Of a DNA stretch of 64,000 nt, positions 23,972 through 33,826 are shown piece after piece. Position numbers and translations under genes: made by a program. Under the pieces are notes generated by a model. It searched no databases. It was not told the DNA's origin and worked only from the letters and a program-made list of their open reading frames with translations. Source of the stretch: DATKZM01 sp035527975 (GTDB lineage: Bacteria; Pseudomonadota; Alphaproteobacteria; JAPULJ01); contig DATKZM010000058.1 of assembly GCA_035527975.1 (NCBI GenBank), positions 1-64,000 of the forward strand. Reading direction: 5' to 3'. Each line of letters starts with the position of its first letter. The first letter of the stretch is position 1.

Positions 23972-25903
23972 ATGGAATACGCGGTCAATACGGCAACCAC
24001 CATCCTGGTCTTCGGCATCGCCTATGCGATGCTGCTCTTCATCATCTCGGTTGGTCTTTCGATCACGATGGGCATGATGGGCTTCATCAATCTGGCCCAT
24101 GGGACCTTCGCCATGGTCGGCGGCTATGTGACCGTGAAGCTGGTGGGGGCGGTTGGCGTGCCCTATCTCGCGGCCCTCGCCATCGCCTTCATCGTCGTGG
24201 CGTTGCTGGGCATGGTCATGGAGCTTGTGCTCTACCGGCGCCTCTACAACCGGCCGGAGCTCGACCAGGTCCTGCTCACCATCGGCATCGTCTTCGCTTC
24301 CGTGGCGCTGGTGACGTTCATCTGGGGCAACAACCCGCAAAACATCCAGCTTCCGAAGTTTCTTCAGGGCGACCTCGACCTCGGCTTCAAGCGAATACCG
24401 GCATTTCGAGCGTTCATGATCGTCGCCGGAGGCGTCATCGCCGCCGCCCTTTTCTTTGGGCTGGAGCGCACCCGCATCGGCGCCCAGATCCGGGCTGCGG
24501 TCGACAACCGGCGCATGGCTCAATCCTGCGGTATCAATACCGGGCGTCTCTTCACCCTGACCTTCGCGCTTGGCAGCGGCATGGCCGCGATCGGCGGCGG
24601 GCTTGGCATTCAGATCCTCGGCGGTCTCAAGCCGACCTTCGCGTTCGACTATTTGGTCGTCGTCCTGATCGTCGTCGCGGTGGGCGGTCTCGGCAACATC
24701 CGCGGCACCTTCTTCGCCGCCTTGCTGATTGGCATCACAGACTTCGCCGGCAAGTATTTCCTGCCCGAAGGCGGCTCCTTCATCATCTATCTGGTGACAT
24801 TCATCGTTTTGCTTTGGCGCCCGCAGGGCTTATTTGGCCAGGCCGGGGCGACCGCGCCGAAAATAATTGCCGAGAGCGTGACGCGAGCCGTGGACGCATC
24901 CGCGCGCCTGTTGTCAAGCGATCACAGGCCACGCTGGGTCGAAGCTTTGCCTTGGGTCATAGCGATCGGCGTTTACTTCGCCTTCCCAGGCTACCGGCTG
25001 CTCGCGACGGTCATCCTGGTCATGATCCTTTTCACCCTTTCGCTCGACCTGCTGGTCGGTTATTCGGGGATCGTCTCGCTCGGTCACACGGCACTTTTCG
25101 GGACCGGCGCCTATACCGCAGCGTTGCTCGCCAACAATGGCTGGTCGGAGCCATTGAGCGGCGTGCTGGCCGCAATCGTCGCAGCGTCGATGATCGGCGC
25201 CATTTCAGGATGGATCATCCTGCGCACCCATGGGCTGACGCTGCTGATGCTGACCATGGCCTTCTCGTTCATTCTTTATGAGCTCGCCAAAGATCTCGAC
25301 GTGATCGTCATTGGCGGCGAAGAGGTCACTTTCACGGGTGGGTTCGACGGCATAAATTTCTCCAACAGTGCGATCCTTGGCCTCTTCGAGTTCGACCCTG
25401 TTTGGTTCACCGTCAATTACTGGTATGCGCTGTTTTTCCTGGCCATCGGATTTCTGGTGGTTCGCACCATCGTCTACTCGCCTTTCGGGCGCGCGCTGAT
25501 CGGCATCCGTGAAAACGTTGACCGCATGCATGCCATCGGCTCGCCGGTCCAGAGCCGCAAATTGGCCGCCTACATAATTTCGGCCGCCATCGCCGGCGCG
25601 GCGGGGGCGGTCTGGGTCCAGGTGCGCGGCAACATCACGATTGCGGTCTATGAATTCGAAACCGCGGGCGCTGTCCTCATCATGATCATATTGGGCGGTA
25701 CCGGCCGCCTCTATGGCGCCTTCATCGGCGCCACGGTCTATCTGTTCCTCGAAAACCAGACCGAGACTTTCCTCGGCACCGACCCACCCTATTGGGAACT
25801 CACTGTCGGCCTTGCTCTCGTTCTCACCGTATTATTCGCTCGGCGCGGGCTGTTAGGCGTCCTTGAAGACGTCTTCGGGCGGTGGCGCCGCAAACCCGTG
25901 TAG
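23972..25903 (+). CDS. Fused LivH-LivM permease of an ABC importer
   Basis: 643 residues from ATG 23972. Residues about 1-300 are a LivH-type permease (MGMMGFINLAHGTFAMVGGY, then VVLIVVAVGGLGNIRGTFFA). A 30-residue linker leads to a LivM-type permease (LLVGYSGIVSLGHTALFGTG, then RENVDRMHAIGSPVQSRKLA). The two are normally separate genes of about 300 and 350 codons. The fusion keeps both EAA-like loops, so it should still engage LivG and LivF. The stop lies four bases before the LivG ATG. Confidence 0.9.
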   Translation: MEYAVNTATTILVFGIAYAMLLFIISVGLSITMGMMGFINLAHGTFAMVGGYVTVKLVGAVGVPYLAALAIAFIVVALLGMVMELVLYRRLYNRPELDQVLLTIGIVFASVALVTFIWGNNPQNIQLPKFLQGDLDLGFKRIPAFRAFMIVAGGVIAAALFFGLERTRIGAQIRAAVDNRRMAQSCGINTGRLFTLTFALGSGMAAIGGGLGIQILGGLKPTFAFDYLVVVLIVVAVGGLGNIRGTFFAALLIGITDFAGKYFLPEGGSFIIYLVTFIVLLWRPQGLFGQAGATAPKIIAESVTRAVDASARLLSSDHRPRWVEALPWVIAIGVYFAFPGYRLLATVILVMILFTLSLDLLVGYSGIVSLGHTALFGTGAYTAALLANNGWSEPLSGVLAAIVAASMIGAISGWIILRTHGLTLLMLTMAFSFILYELAKDLDVIVIGGEEVTFTGGFDGINFSNSAILGLFEFDPVWFTVNYWYALFFLAIGFLVVRTIVYSPFGRALIGIRENVDRMHAIGSPVQSRKLAAYIISAAIAGAAGAVWVQVRGNITIAVYEFETAGAVLIMIILGGTGRLYGAFIGATVYLFLENQTETFLGTDPPYWELTVGLALVLTVLFARRGLLGVLEDVFGRWRRKPV

Positions 25904-25907
25904 GCAC

Positions 25908-26663
25908 ATGTCCGAGGCTGTTCTCCAGACCCGCAATCTGCACAAGGCGTTCGGCGCACTGGTGGTCGCCAACCAGATTAACTTCGCGCTTGAGCCCGGC
26001 GCGCGTCACGCCATCATCGGGCCCAACGGCGCGGGCAAGACGACCTTTGTCAATCTGATCGCCGGCGTGCTGAAGCCCGATAGCGGCCATGTGCTGCTCG
26101 GAGGAACCGACATCACGGCGCTGGCTCAGGCCGAGCGCGTCAAGCGGGGTATCGCCCGCACCTTCCAGATCAACACGCTGTTCGCCGGCCTCACGGTGTT
26201 GGAGAACCTTTACCTCGCGGTCTCCGAGCGCATGGGCACGGCCGGCGCCATGTTCCGCCCCGCCGGCGCCAGGCCCGATGTAATCGCGGAAGCGATGCGC
26301 CTCATAGAGATGCTGAAGCTCGGTGACGATGCGCGAACGACCATCGCCGAACTGCCCTATGGCCGCCAGCGGCTGGTGGAGATCGCCATCGCCCTGGCGC
26401 TCGAGCCGAAGGTCCTGTTGCTTGACGAGCCGGCGGCGGGCGTGCCCTCGGCGGAAAGCCATATCCTGCTCGACGCGGTCGCCGGGCTGCCGCCCGAAGT
26501 CGCGGTGCTGATCATCGAGCATGACATGGATGTGGTGTTCCGGTTTGCCCACAGCATCACCGTGCTGGTCAACGGTTCCGTCCTCATCACCGGAACGCCC
26601 GAGGAAATCGGCGCCGACGCCGAGGTGCGTTCGGTCTATCTGGGCGGGGCCGCCCATGGCTGA
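25908..26663 (+). CDS. livG: LivG-type ABC ATPase
   Basis: 251 residues from ATG 25908. Walker A is GPNGAGKTT; the Q-loop region is RTFQINTLFAGLTVLENL; the signature is the LivG variant LPYGRQRLVEIA; Walker B is VLLLDEPAAGV; and the switch His lies in IIEHDMDVVFR. The family extension after the signature is present. Translational coupling is likely on both sides: four bases after the permease and an eight-base overlap with livF. It energises the importer together with LivF. Confidence 0.93.
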   Translation: MSEAVLQTRNLHKAFGALVVANQINFALEPGARHAIIGPNGAGKTTFVNLIAGVLKPDSGHVLLGGTDITALAQAERVKRGIARTFQINTLFAGLTVLENLYLAVSERMGTAGAMFRPAGARPDVIAEAMRLIEMLKLGDDARTTIAELPYGRQRLVEIAIALALEPKVLLLDEPAAGVPSAESHILLDAVAGLPPEVAVLIIEHDMDVVFRFAHSITVLVNGSVLITGTPEEIGADAEVRSVYLGGAAHG

Positions 26664-27360
26664 AGCGCTCGCGCTTGCTGGTGTGTCGGCCGGTTATGGC
26701 CCCACGCATGTTCTCGAAGACGTGACGCTCGGCGTCGGGGCCAGCCAGAGCCTTTCGATCGTCGGCCGCAACGGCGTCGGCAAATCGACGCTGCTCAATA
26801 CCATCATGGGGCACACGACGCTGCATGGCGGCACGATTCGCCTGGGCGACCGCGACATCACCCGGCTTGCCGTGCACAAGCGTGCAACCGCGGGCATCGG
26901 CTATGTGCCCCAGGAACGCGAGATCTTCCCCTCGCTCACGGTCATGGAGAACCTCACGATCGGCGAGACGCCGGGCCCCTGGACCGAGGCGGCGGTGTTC
27001 GATCTCTTTCCCAACCTCGCCGAGCGCCGCGACAATATGGGCAATCAGCTTTCCGGCGGCGAACAGCAAATGCTGTCGATCGCACGGGCGCTGATGACGA
27101 ACCCGTCGGTGCTGTTGATGGACGAGCCGTCCGAAGGTCTGGCGCCGATCATCGTCGAAGAGCTGGTCCGCATCCTCGGCCGGCTGCGCGAAAGCGGCGG
27201 GATTACGCTGATCCTGGTTGAGCAGAACACGCGCATCGCCTTTGAATTCTCAGACCGCACCGTGGTTCTTGATCGCGGACGGATCACCTTTGACGGCGAA
27301 AGCCAGACGCTGAAATCCGACAAGGATCTGCTCGACAAGCTGATCGGCGTCGGTGCCTGA
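26656..27360 (+). CDS. livF: LivF-type ABC ATPase
   Basis: 234 residues from ATG 26656. Walker A is GRNGVGKST, the Q-loop lies in GIGYVPQEREIFPSLTVMEN, the signature LSGGEQQML is canonical, Walker B is VLLMDEPSEGL, and the switch His is replaced by Gln in LILVEQNTR as is usual for LivF. Second ATPase of the importer. An LLM-type flavoenzyme gene starts eight bases downstream, tying the transporter to its catabolism. Confidence 0.93.
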   Translation: MAEALALAGVSAGYGPTHVLEDVTLGVGASQSLSIVGRNGVGKSTLLNTIMGHTTLHGGTIRLGDRDITRLAVHKRATAGIGYVPQEREIFPSLTVMENLTIGETPGPWTEAAVFDLFPNLAERRDNMGNQLSGGEQQMLSIARALMTNPSVLLMDEPSEGLAPIIVEELVRILGRLRESGGITLILVEQNTRIAFEFSDRTVVLDRGRITFDGESQTLKSDKDLLDKLIGVGA

Positions 27361-27368
27361 CGGCCCTG

Positions 27369-28454
27369 ATGGCGAGCACAACAATGGATTTCGGCGTCAA
27401 CTTCTTTCCCAGCGTAGGCCCGGATGAAAAATCGGCGGAGTCCTATTTCGCCGAGGCCCTGTCGCTGGTCGATCTGCTGGATGATCTCGGCTTTGGCCAC
27501 GTCCGGACGGTCGAGCACTATTTCGAGCCCTATGGCGGCTACAGCCCCAACCCGGCCGTCTTCCTCGCCGCCGCCGCCCAGCGCTCGCAGCGGGCGCGGC
27601 TCGTCACCGGGGCGGTGCTGCCGATCTTCAACAACCCGCTCAAGCTCGCGGGCGAGCTTGCCATGCTCGACGCGATTTCGGGCGGCCGGCTCGACATCGG
27701 TTTTGCCCGCGCCTTTCTGCCGCACGAATTCCTTGCCTTCGGCCGCGATCTCGACGAGAGCCGGGCGCGCTTCACCGAAGGCGTCGACCAGGTCCGACGC
27801 TTGCTCGCGGAGGAGAAGGTGACGTCGCAAGGCCAATTTCATTCCTTCCGCGACGTGACCTCGCTGCCTCGCCCGACCCAGCGCCCGCATCCGCCGATCT
27901 GGATCGCCGCCTTTGCAACGCCGGACTCATTCGAGGCGGCCGGCCGCAACGGCTATTTCGTGATGGCGATACCGTTGGCCGGCGAGAAGATGACCGAGCT
28001 CATGGGCATCTACCGCGAAGCCTGGAAGGCGGCCGGCCATCCGGGCGCGGGCCGCATGATGTTGTCCTTCGCGATGTACTGCGCGCCCACCCGCGAGGAG
28101 GCATTTGCGGTCGGCGCGCCGGCGCTCGAGAGCTACCTCGCCGCGCTGGTCGCCGCCGCTTCGGCCTGGACCGAGGGATCGTCGAGCGCCGACTATCCCG
28201 GCTACGACAAGATGATCGCCGGCTTGAAGGCCGAGACATTTCGCTCGCAATACGACAAGGGCATCGCCTGGGTCGGCACGCCCGGCGACATTTCCGACAT
28301 GATCGCCGACTACCTGCGCACCGTCGGCCGCTTCGAGAGCGCCTCGCTGCAGGTCAACTTCCACGACATCTCGGGCGAGGCGGCGGCCGCCTCGATGCGC
28401 CGTTTTTCCGAGAAAGTCATGCCGAAGTTCAAGAGCGAGACGCCGGCAGCCTGA
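27369..28454 (+). CDS. LLM-class flavin-dependent monooxygenase
   Basis: 361 residues of the bacterial luciferase-like barrel. Recognisable blocks are VRTVEHYFEPYGGYSPNPAVF near residue 45, SGGRLDIGFARAFLPHEF near 110, and PRPTQRPHPPIWIA. These FMN enzymes, fed by a separate reductase, oxidise aldehydes, sulfonates, EDTA-like chelators or hydrocarbons. It follows livF by eight bases, so the imported compound is probably its substrate or a precursor. ATG 27384 is an alternative start. Confidence 0.85.
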   Translation: MASTTMDFGVNFFPSVGPDEKSAESYFAEALSLVDLLDDLGFGHVRTVEHYFEPYGGYSPNPAVFLAAAAQRSQRARLVTGAVLPIFNNPLKLAGELAMLDAISGGRLDIGFARAFLPHEFLAFGRDLDESRARFTEGVDQVRRLLAEEKVTSQGQFHSFRDVTSLPRPTQRPHPPIWIAAFATPDSFEAAGRNGYFVMAIPLAGEKMTELMGIYREAWKAAGHPGAGRMMLSFAMYCAPTREEAFAVGAPALESYLAALVAAASAWTEGSSSADYPGYDKMIAGLKAETFRSQYDKGIAWVGTPGDISDMIADYLRTVGRFESASLQVNFHDISGEAAAASMRRFSEKVMPKFKSETPAA

Positions 28455-28474
28455 ACCCTACGCGTATTTCGTGC

Positions 28475-29575
28475 CTAACGGCCCGCCGGATAAAACCGCC
28501 GCAGCACCCACAGTCCCGCCGTGACGAGTAACAGCGCGCCGGCCTGGTGAAGCGCACCCAGCCAAACCGGAACGAACATGACGAGCGTGGCCACGCCCAG
28601 GAGCGCCTGAAGTCCCGCCATCAGCATCAGCGTCGAGCAGGCCAGTCGCTCGGCCGGGGCAAGCCGCTCAAGTGGCCCCGGTCCCCCGGCGGGCGGGAAC
28701 CGCAATGCGCGCGTCGCGCTCCAGAAAAAGAACGCCGCGAGCAAGGTTGCGATCGCCAGCACCCGGTGCACGAACTGAACGGTCACCCGGTTCTCGAAGA
28801 GATTGAGCAGCCCCACCTCGCGGTCCCACAAATCGGGCGGCACCAGGCCCTCGCCCATCTGCGGGAAGGTATTGTAGATGAGCCCGGCATCGAGACCCGC
28901 CACGAAGGCGCCGGCCACGAGCGTCAAGCAGATCAGCGCCAAGACGCAGACCGCAAAAACCCGCAACCATCGCGGCGCGCGTATCGCAGGCGCCGTGGCC
29001 GTTGACGCGCGGCCGCCCAGGAAAAGCCCCCAGGCCGTCCAGATCAGCGCCGCGTAGATCAGCACTGCGAGCGCCAGATGCGCCGCCAGGCGGTACTGGC
29101 TCACCGAGGGGCGGTCGACCAGTCCCGACTTCACCATGACCCAGCCGAGCACGCCCTGCATGCCGCCGAGTATGAAGAGCCCGACCAGCCGCGGCTTGAG
29201 CCCCGGCCGGACGCGGCGCCGGACCCAAAACCAGACCATGGGCACGAAGAAAGCGAGCCCGATCACCCGCCCAAACAAGCGATGAAGATATTCCAGCCAG
29301 AAGATCGCCTTGAAACCGGCGAGATCCATGCCGGCATTCTTCTTGGCGTATTCCGGGAACTGTTTGTAGCGCTCGAACAGCGCCTGCCATTCGGTATCGG
29401 AAAGCGGCGGCAGCCAGCCCAGCAGCGGCTTCCAGTCGACTATCGACAGCCCCGACTCGGTCAGCCGCGTCACCCCGCCAAGCACCACCATCGCGAAGAC
29501 CATGGCAGCCACGATGGTGAGCCACCAGGCGATCGCCCGGTCAGATGCCGCGGCGCGCAAATCGGTCTGCTCCAT
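28475..29575 (-). CDS. ctaA: Haem A synthase (CtaA/Cox15)
   Basis: 366 residues with eight membrane helices in two four-helix halves. The haem-ligand His residues are visible in LEYLHRLFGRVIG, YRLAAHLALAV, VQFVHRVLAIA and LGALHQAGALLL. It oxidises the C8 methyl of haem O to give haem A for aa3-type cytochrome oxidases, so the organism respires oxygen. ATG 29575 (MEQTDLRAA) is preferred over 29644, which adds an unusual leader. It stands alone here, convergent with the LLM gene. Confidence 0.93.
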   Translation of the reverse strand: MEQTDLRAAASDRAIAWWLTIVAAMVFAMVVLGGVTRLTESGLSIVDWKPLLGWLPPLSDTEWQALFERYKQFPEYAKKNAGMDLAGFKAIFWLEYLHRLFGRVIGLAFFVPMVWFWVRRRVRPGLKPRLVGLFILGGMQGVLGWVMVKSGLVDRPSVSQYRLAAHLALAVLIYAALIWTAWGLFLGGRASTATAPAIRAPRWLRVFAVCVLALICLTLVAGAFVAGLDAGLIYNTFPQMGEGLVPPDLWDREVGLLNLFENRVTVQFVHRVLAIATLLAAFFFWSATRALRFPPAGGPGPLERLAPAERLACSTLMLMAGLQALLGVATLVMFVPVWLGALHQAGALLLVTAGLWVLRRFYPAGR

Positions 29576-29798
29576 CACCGCCACTTTCACGTACCTATTC
29601 GGTATCCCTGCGCCCTTCGGTCTAACGGCCGCGGACTCTATCATCCATGCCCCGCCCGGCCAGCGTCTTGACGCGCATCAAGGCAAGGCGCGTCGCGCGC
29701 CTTTCTATTGGCCCTCACATCCTTTCAACCGCCAGCACAACGGCGTATAGACAACGCGGTGCCGGGGAAACAGACGCAAGGGAGCGGAAGAGCAAGCC

Positions 29799-31409
<1,611 letters not shown>

Positions 31410-31524
31410 ATCCCGGCGAGGCGGGCAACGTCGTTTCGAACACGGTCCTGCCGAAACCTGGACCATTTGTCCGTATGATGGTTATGTACCCGCGGGCGCG
31501 CGTTGCACCGGCGTGCCCATTTTT

Positions 31525-31561
31525 AGGCGTTTGTTATGTTTAGGCGTTTCTTAAGGCGTTT
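31525..31561 (+). repeat. Three AGGCGTTT direct repeats before a kinase gene
   Basis: Copies at 31525, 31542 and 31554, just upstream of the ATG at 31579. Spacings are 17 and 12 bases. They could be regulator half-sites or polymerase-slippage debris; nothing decides between these. Confidence 0.4.
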
Positions 31562-31578
31562 CACGGCATCCATCGAAA

Positions 31579-33141
31579 ATGGCGATCGAACACCGTAACG
31601 CGCTGCCAACCGGCTATGAACTAGAGGGCTATCGCATCGAGGGCGTCCTCGGCCATGGCGGTTTCGGCATTACCTACCGCGCCACCGACCTTGCCAATGA
31701 ACGCCAGGTGGCGATGAAGGAATATCTGCCCGCCGGCTTTGCCACCCGCGACCCGGCGGTTTTCTCCGTGCATCCGACCGGGCCGGAGGATGCTGAGGAT
31801 TTCAATTGGGGGCTGCAGCGCTTTGAGCAGGAAGCGCTCACGCTGGCCGCCTTCAACCATTCCAACATCGTGGCCGTGCACCGGTATTTCGAGGCCAACA
31901 GCACCGCTTACCTGGTCATGGAGTACGAGCGCGGCGACAGTCTCGCCTCCATCCTGGCGCGCGATGGGCCACTGCCCGAGGATGAAGTGCGCGAATTCCT
32001 CTATCCGCTGATGAACGGCCTGAGCCGCGTCCACAAGGCCGGCTTTCTGCATCGCGACATCAAGCCGGAGAACGTCTATATCCGCACCGACGGCACGCCG
32101 GTGCTGCTCGATTTCGGCTCGGCCCGCCATGCCGTGGGTGCGCGCAGCCAGAGCCTGACCTCGATCGTGTCCGGCGGCTACGCGCCTTTCGAGCAATATA
32201 TCGCCGACGGCCATCAGAGCCCGGCCTCCGACATCTATGCGCTCGGCGCCACGCTCTACCGAACAATCACCGGAAACAAACCGCCCGAGGCCACCGCCCG
32301 CATCACCGACGATCCTTTCGTGCCTTCGCGCGCCGCGACAAAAAAAGGCTACAGCCCCGAACTGCTCGCCGCGGTCGACGCCGCCTTGCGGGTCCACGAG
32401 CGCGACCGTCCGCAGAACATCGAAGAGTTCGCCGACATTCTTGAAGGCCGCAGCGCGCCCCGCGCGATGGTCGATCCCGCCGCGGACGATGACGTAACCG
32501 TCCCGCCCAATGCGGTTGGTCATGCTGGCGCGCAGTCCGTAGCCAAGAGCGGCGGCAAGGGATTTCCCACCCGTCTGGTATTGATCGCGGTCGCGGCGAT
32601 CGTTCTCGCCTCCGCCGGTGGCGGCGCCTACTACATCCTGCAGAAGAATGCCGAAGCGGCACGGCTCGCCGAGGAACGCCGAAAAGCCGAAGCCCGCCGC
32701 ACGGCCGAGGAGTTGCGTCAGCGCCAGGCCGAGGAACAACGCCGCAAGGCCGAGGAAGCACGCCGCCGGGCCGAAGAAGAAGCCGGTCGTCGCGGTGGCG
32801 GCAGCACCGCCGCGTTCAAACCCGGTATCAACGTCGTCTCTTTCCAGGTTCACAACGCCTGCCGCTATCCGATACGGGTCATCGTCCATGTGAAAACGAC
32901 GGACGAAAAGTGGATCTTCACCAACTGGATCCAGATCAATCCCAAAGGCCGTTCGCGGCTTTTTCTGACAAAGAACCGGCACGTCTACTACACCGGCGTC
33001 TCGCTCAACGGGCGGCGCTCCTTCAACGCCAGCAACGGCAAAAACCCAAAGCGCCGCCTCAACGTACGCGGCACGATCCACACATTCGGGCATATCAACA
33101 CTGGGCCCAAATGGATCCGCTGGGTCCAGCGGCTTTGTTAG
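31579..33141 (+). CDS. Membrane Ser/Thr protein kinase with extracytoplasmic domain, paralogue 1
   Basis: 520 residues. The eukaryotic-type kinase domain spans about 18-290: Gly loop GHGGFG (25-30), Lys47 in VAMKEYL, HRD 158-160 (LHRDIKPENVY), DFG 178-180, and SDIYALGATLY. One membrane helix lies at about 332-354, then a charged Glu/Ala/Arg coiled coil at 357-403, then a basic 110-residue outer domain opening VVSFQVHNACRYPIRVIVHV. That domain recalls DUF1036-like modules but is not firmly assigned. The kinase core is complete. It separates the CoA ligase from hcrCAB. A close paralogue lies at 38539. Confidence 0.88.
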   Translation: MAIEHRNALPTGYELEGYRIEGVLGHGGFGITYRATDLANERQVAMKEYLPAGFATRDPAVFSVHPTGPEDAEDFNWGLQRFEQEALTLAAFNHSNIVAVHRYFEANSTAYLVMEYERGDSLASILARDGPLPEDEVREFLYPLMNGLSRVHKAGFLHRDIKPENVYIRTDGTPVLLDFGSARHAVGARSQSLTSIVSGGYAPFEQYIADGHQSPASDIYALGATLYRTITGNKPPEATARITDDPFVPSRAATKKGYSPELLAAVDAALRVHERDRPQNIEEFADILEGRSAPRAMVDPAADDDVTVPPNAVGHAGAQSVAKSGGKGFPTRLVLIAVAAIVLASAGGGAYYILQKNAEAARLAEERRKAEARRTAEELRQRQAEEQRRKAEEARRRAEEEAGRRGGGSTAAFKPGINVVSFQVHNACRYPIRVIVHVKTTDEKWIFTNWIQINPKGRSRLFLTKNRHVYYTGVSLNGRRSFNASNGKNPKRRLNVRGTIHTFGHINTGPKWIRWVQRLC

Positions 33142-33234
33142 CCACCGGCCGCGAAAATGTCGCCGGACCGGCGGCGCGCCTGGCAACCTGCCAAAGGCAA
33201 ATTTCTGGACAATCATTTCTCCGTTAATTAGTAT

Positions 33235-33273
33235 GCATTACAAATAATTTGTGACACGAACTATTTGTAATGC
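33235..33273. promoter_or_regulatory. Perfect 12-bp inverted repeat upstream of hcrCAB
   Basis: GCATTACAAATA (33235-33246) and TATTTGTAATGC (33262-33273) are exact reverse complements around a 15-base centre, about 75 bases before the hcrC ATG. The left arm also forms a smaller palindrome, ACAAAT-A-ATTTGT. The arrangement looks like a dimer, or two-dimer, operator. Confidence 0.65.
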
Positions 33274-33346
33274 GCGTAGCCTGCCGGCGGGAGGCTGGCC
33301 CCGCGCGGCAACGCCTCAGTCGACGGCAATTGGGGGATATGGCTTC

Positions 33347-33826
33347 ATGTCCAAGCACATCGTCAGCTTCACGCTGAACGGACGGACGCATGACGGGATC
33401 GCGCCCGACAACCGTCTATTGCTCGACTATCTGCGCGAGACACTCGGCCTCACCGGCACCAAGACCGCGTGCGACGGCGGCGAATGCGGCGCCTGCACGG
33501 TCTTGGTCGACAACCAACCCCGTCTGTCCTGCCTCACCCTTATTGGGCAGGTCGAAGGCCGCAACGTCGAGACCGTTGAGGGACTGGGGACGCGCGGATT
33601 ATCGCCGGTCCAGGAGGGCTTTCACATGAAGCTCGGCGCTCAGTGTGGCGGCTGTACGCCCGGCTTCGTCATGGCGGCTGAAGGGCTACTGCGGCGCAAT
33701 TCCGATCCCAACGTGGAAGAGATCCGCGACGCGCTCGGCAGCAACATCTGTCGCTGCACGGGCTATGTGAAGATCATCGAGGCGGTCCAGTACGCGGCCG
33801 AAAAGATGCGGGAGCAAGCGGCATGA
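33347..33826 (+). CDS. hcrC: 4-hydroxybenzoyl-CoA reductase, small [2Fe-2S] subunit
   Basis: 159 residues. A plant-type [2Fe-2S] cluster is held by Cys 42, 47, 50 and 62 (ACDGGECGACTVLV). The second, helical [2Fe-2S] domain has Cys 100 and 103 (QCGGCTPGF) and 135 and 137 (NICRCTGYVKI). This is the small subunit of xanthine-oxidase-family molybdoenzymes. ATG 33347 fits the family N-terminus and follows GGGGGA. It is coupled to the large subunit by a four-base ATGA overlap. The medium subunit identifies the complex as 4-hydroxybenzoyl-CoA reductase. Confidence 0.9.
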   Translation: MSKHIVSFTLNGRTHDGIAPDNRLLLDYLRETLGLTGTKTACDGGECGACTVLVDNQPRLSCLTLIGQVEGRNVETVEGLGTRGLSPVQEGFHMKLGAQCGGCTPGFVMAAEGLLRRNSDPNVEEIRDALGSNICRCTGYVKIIEAVQYAAEKMREQAA

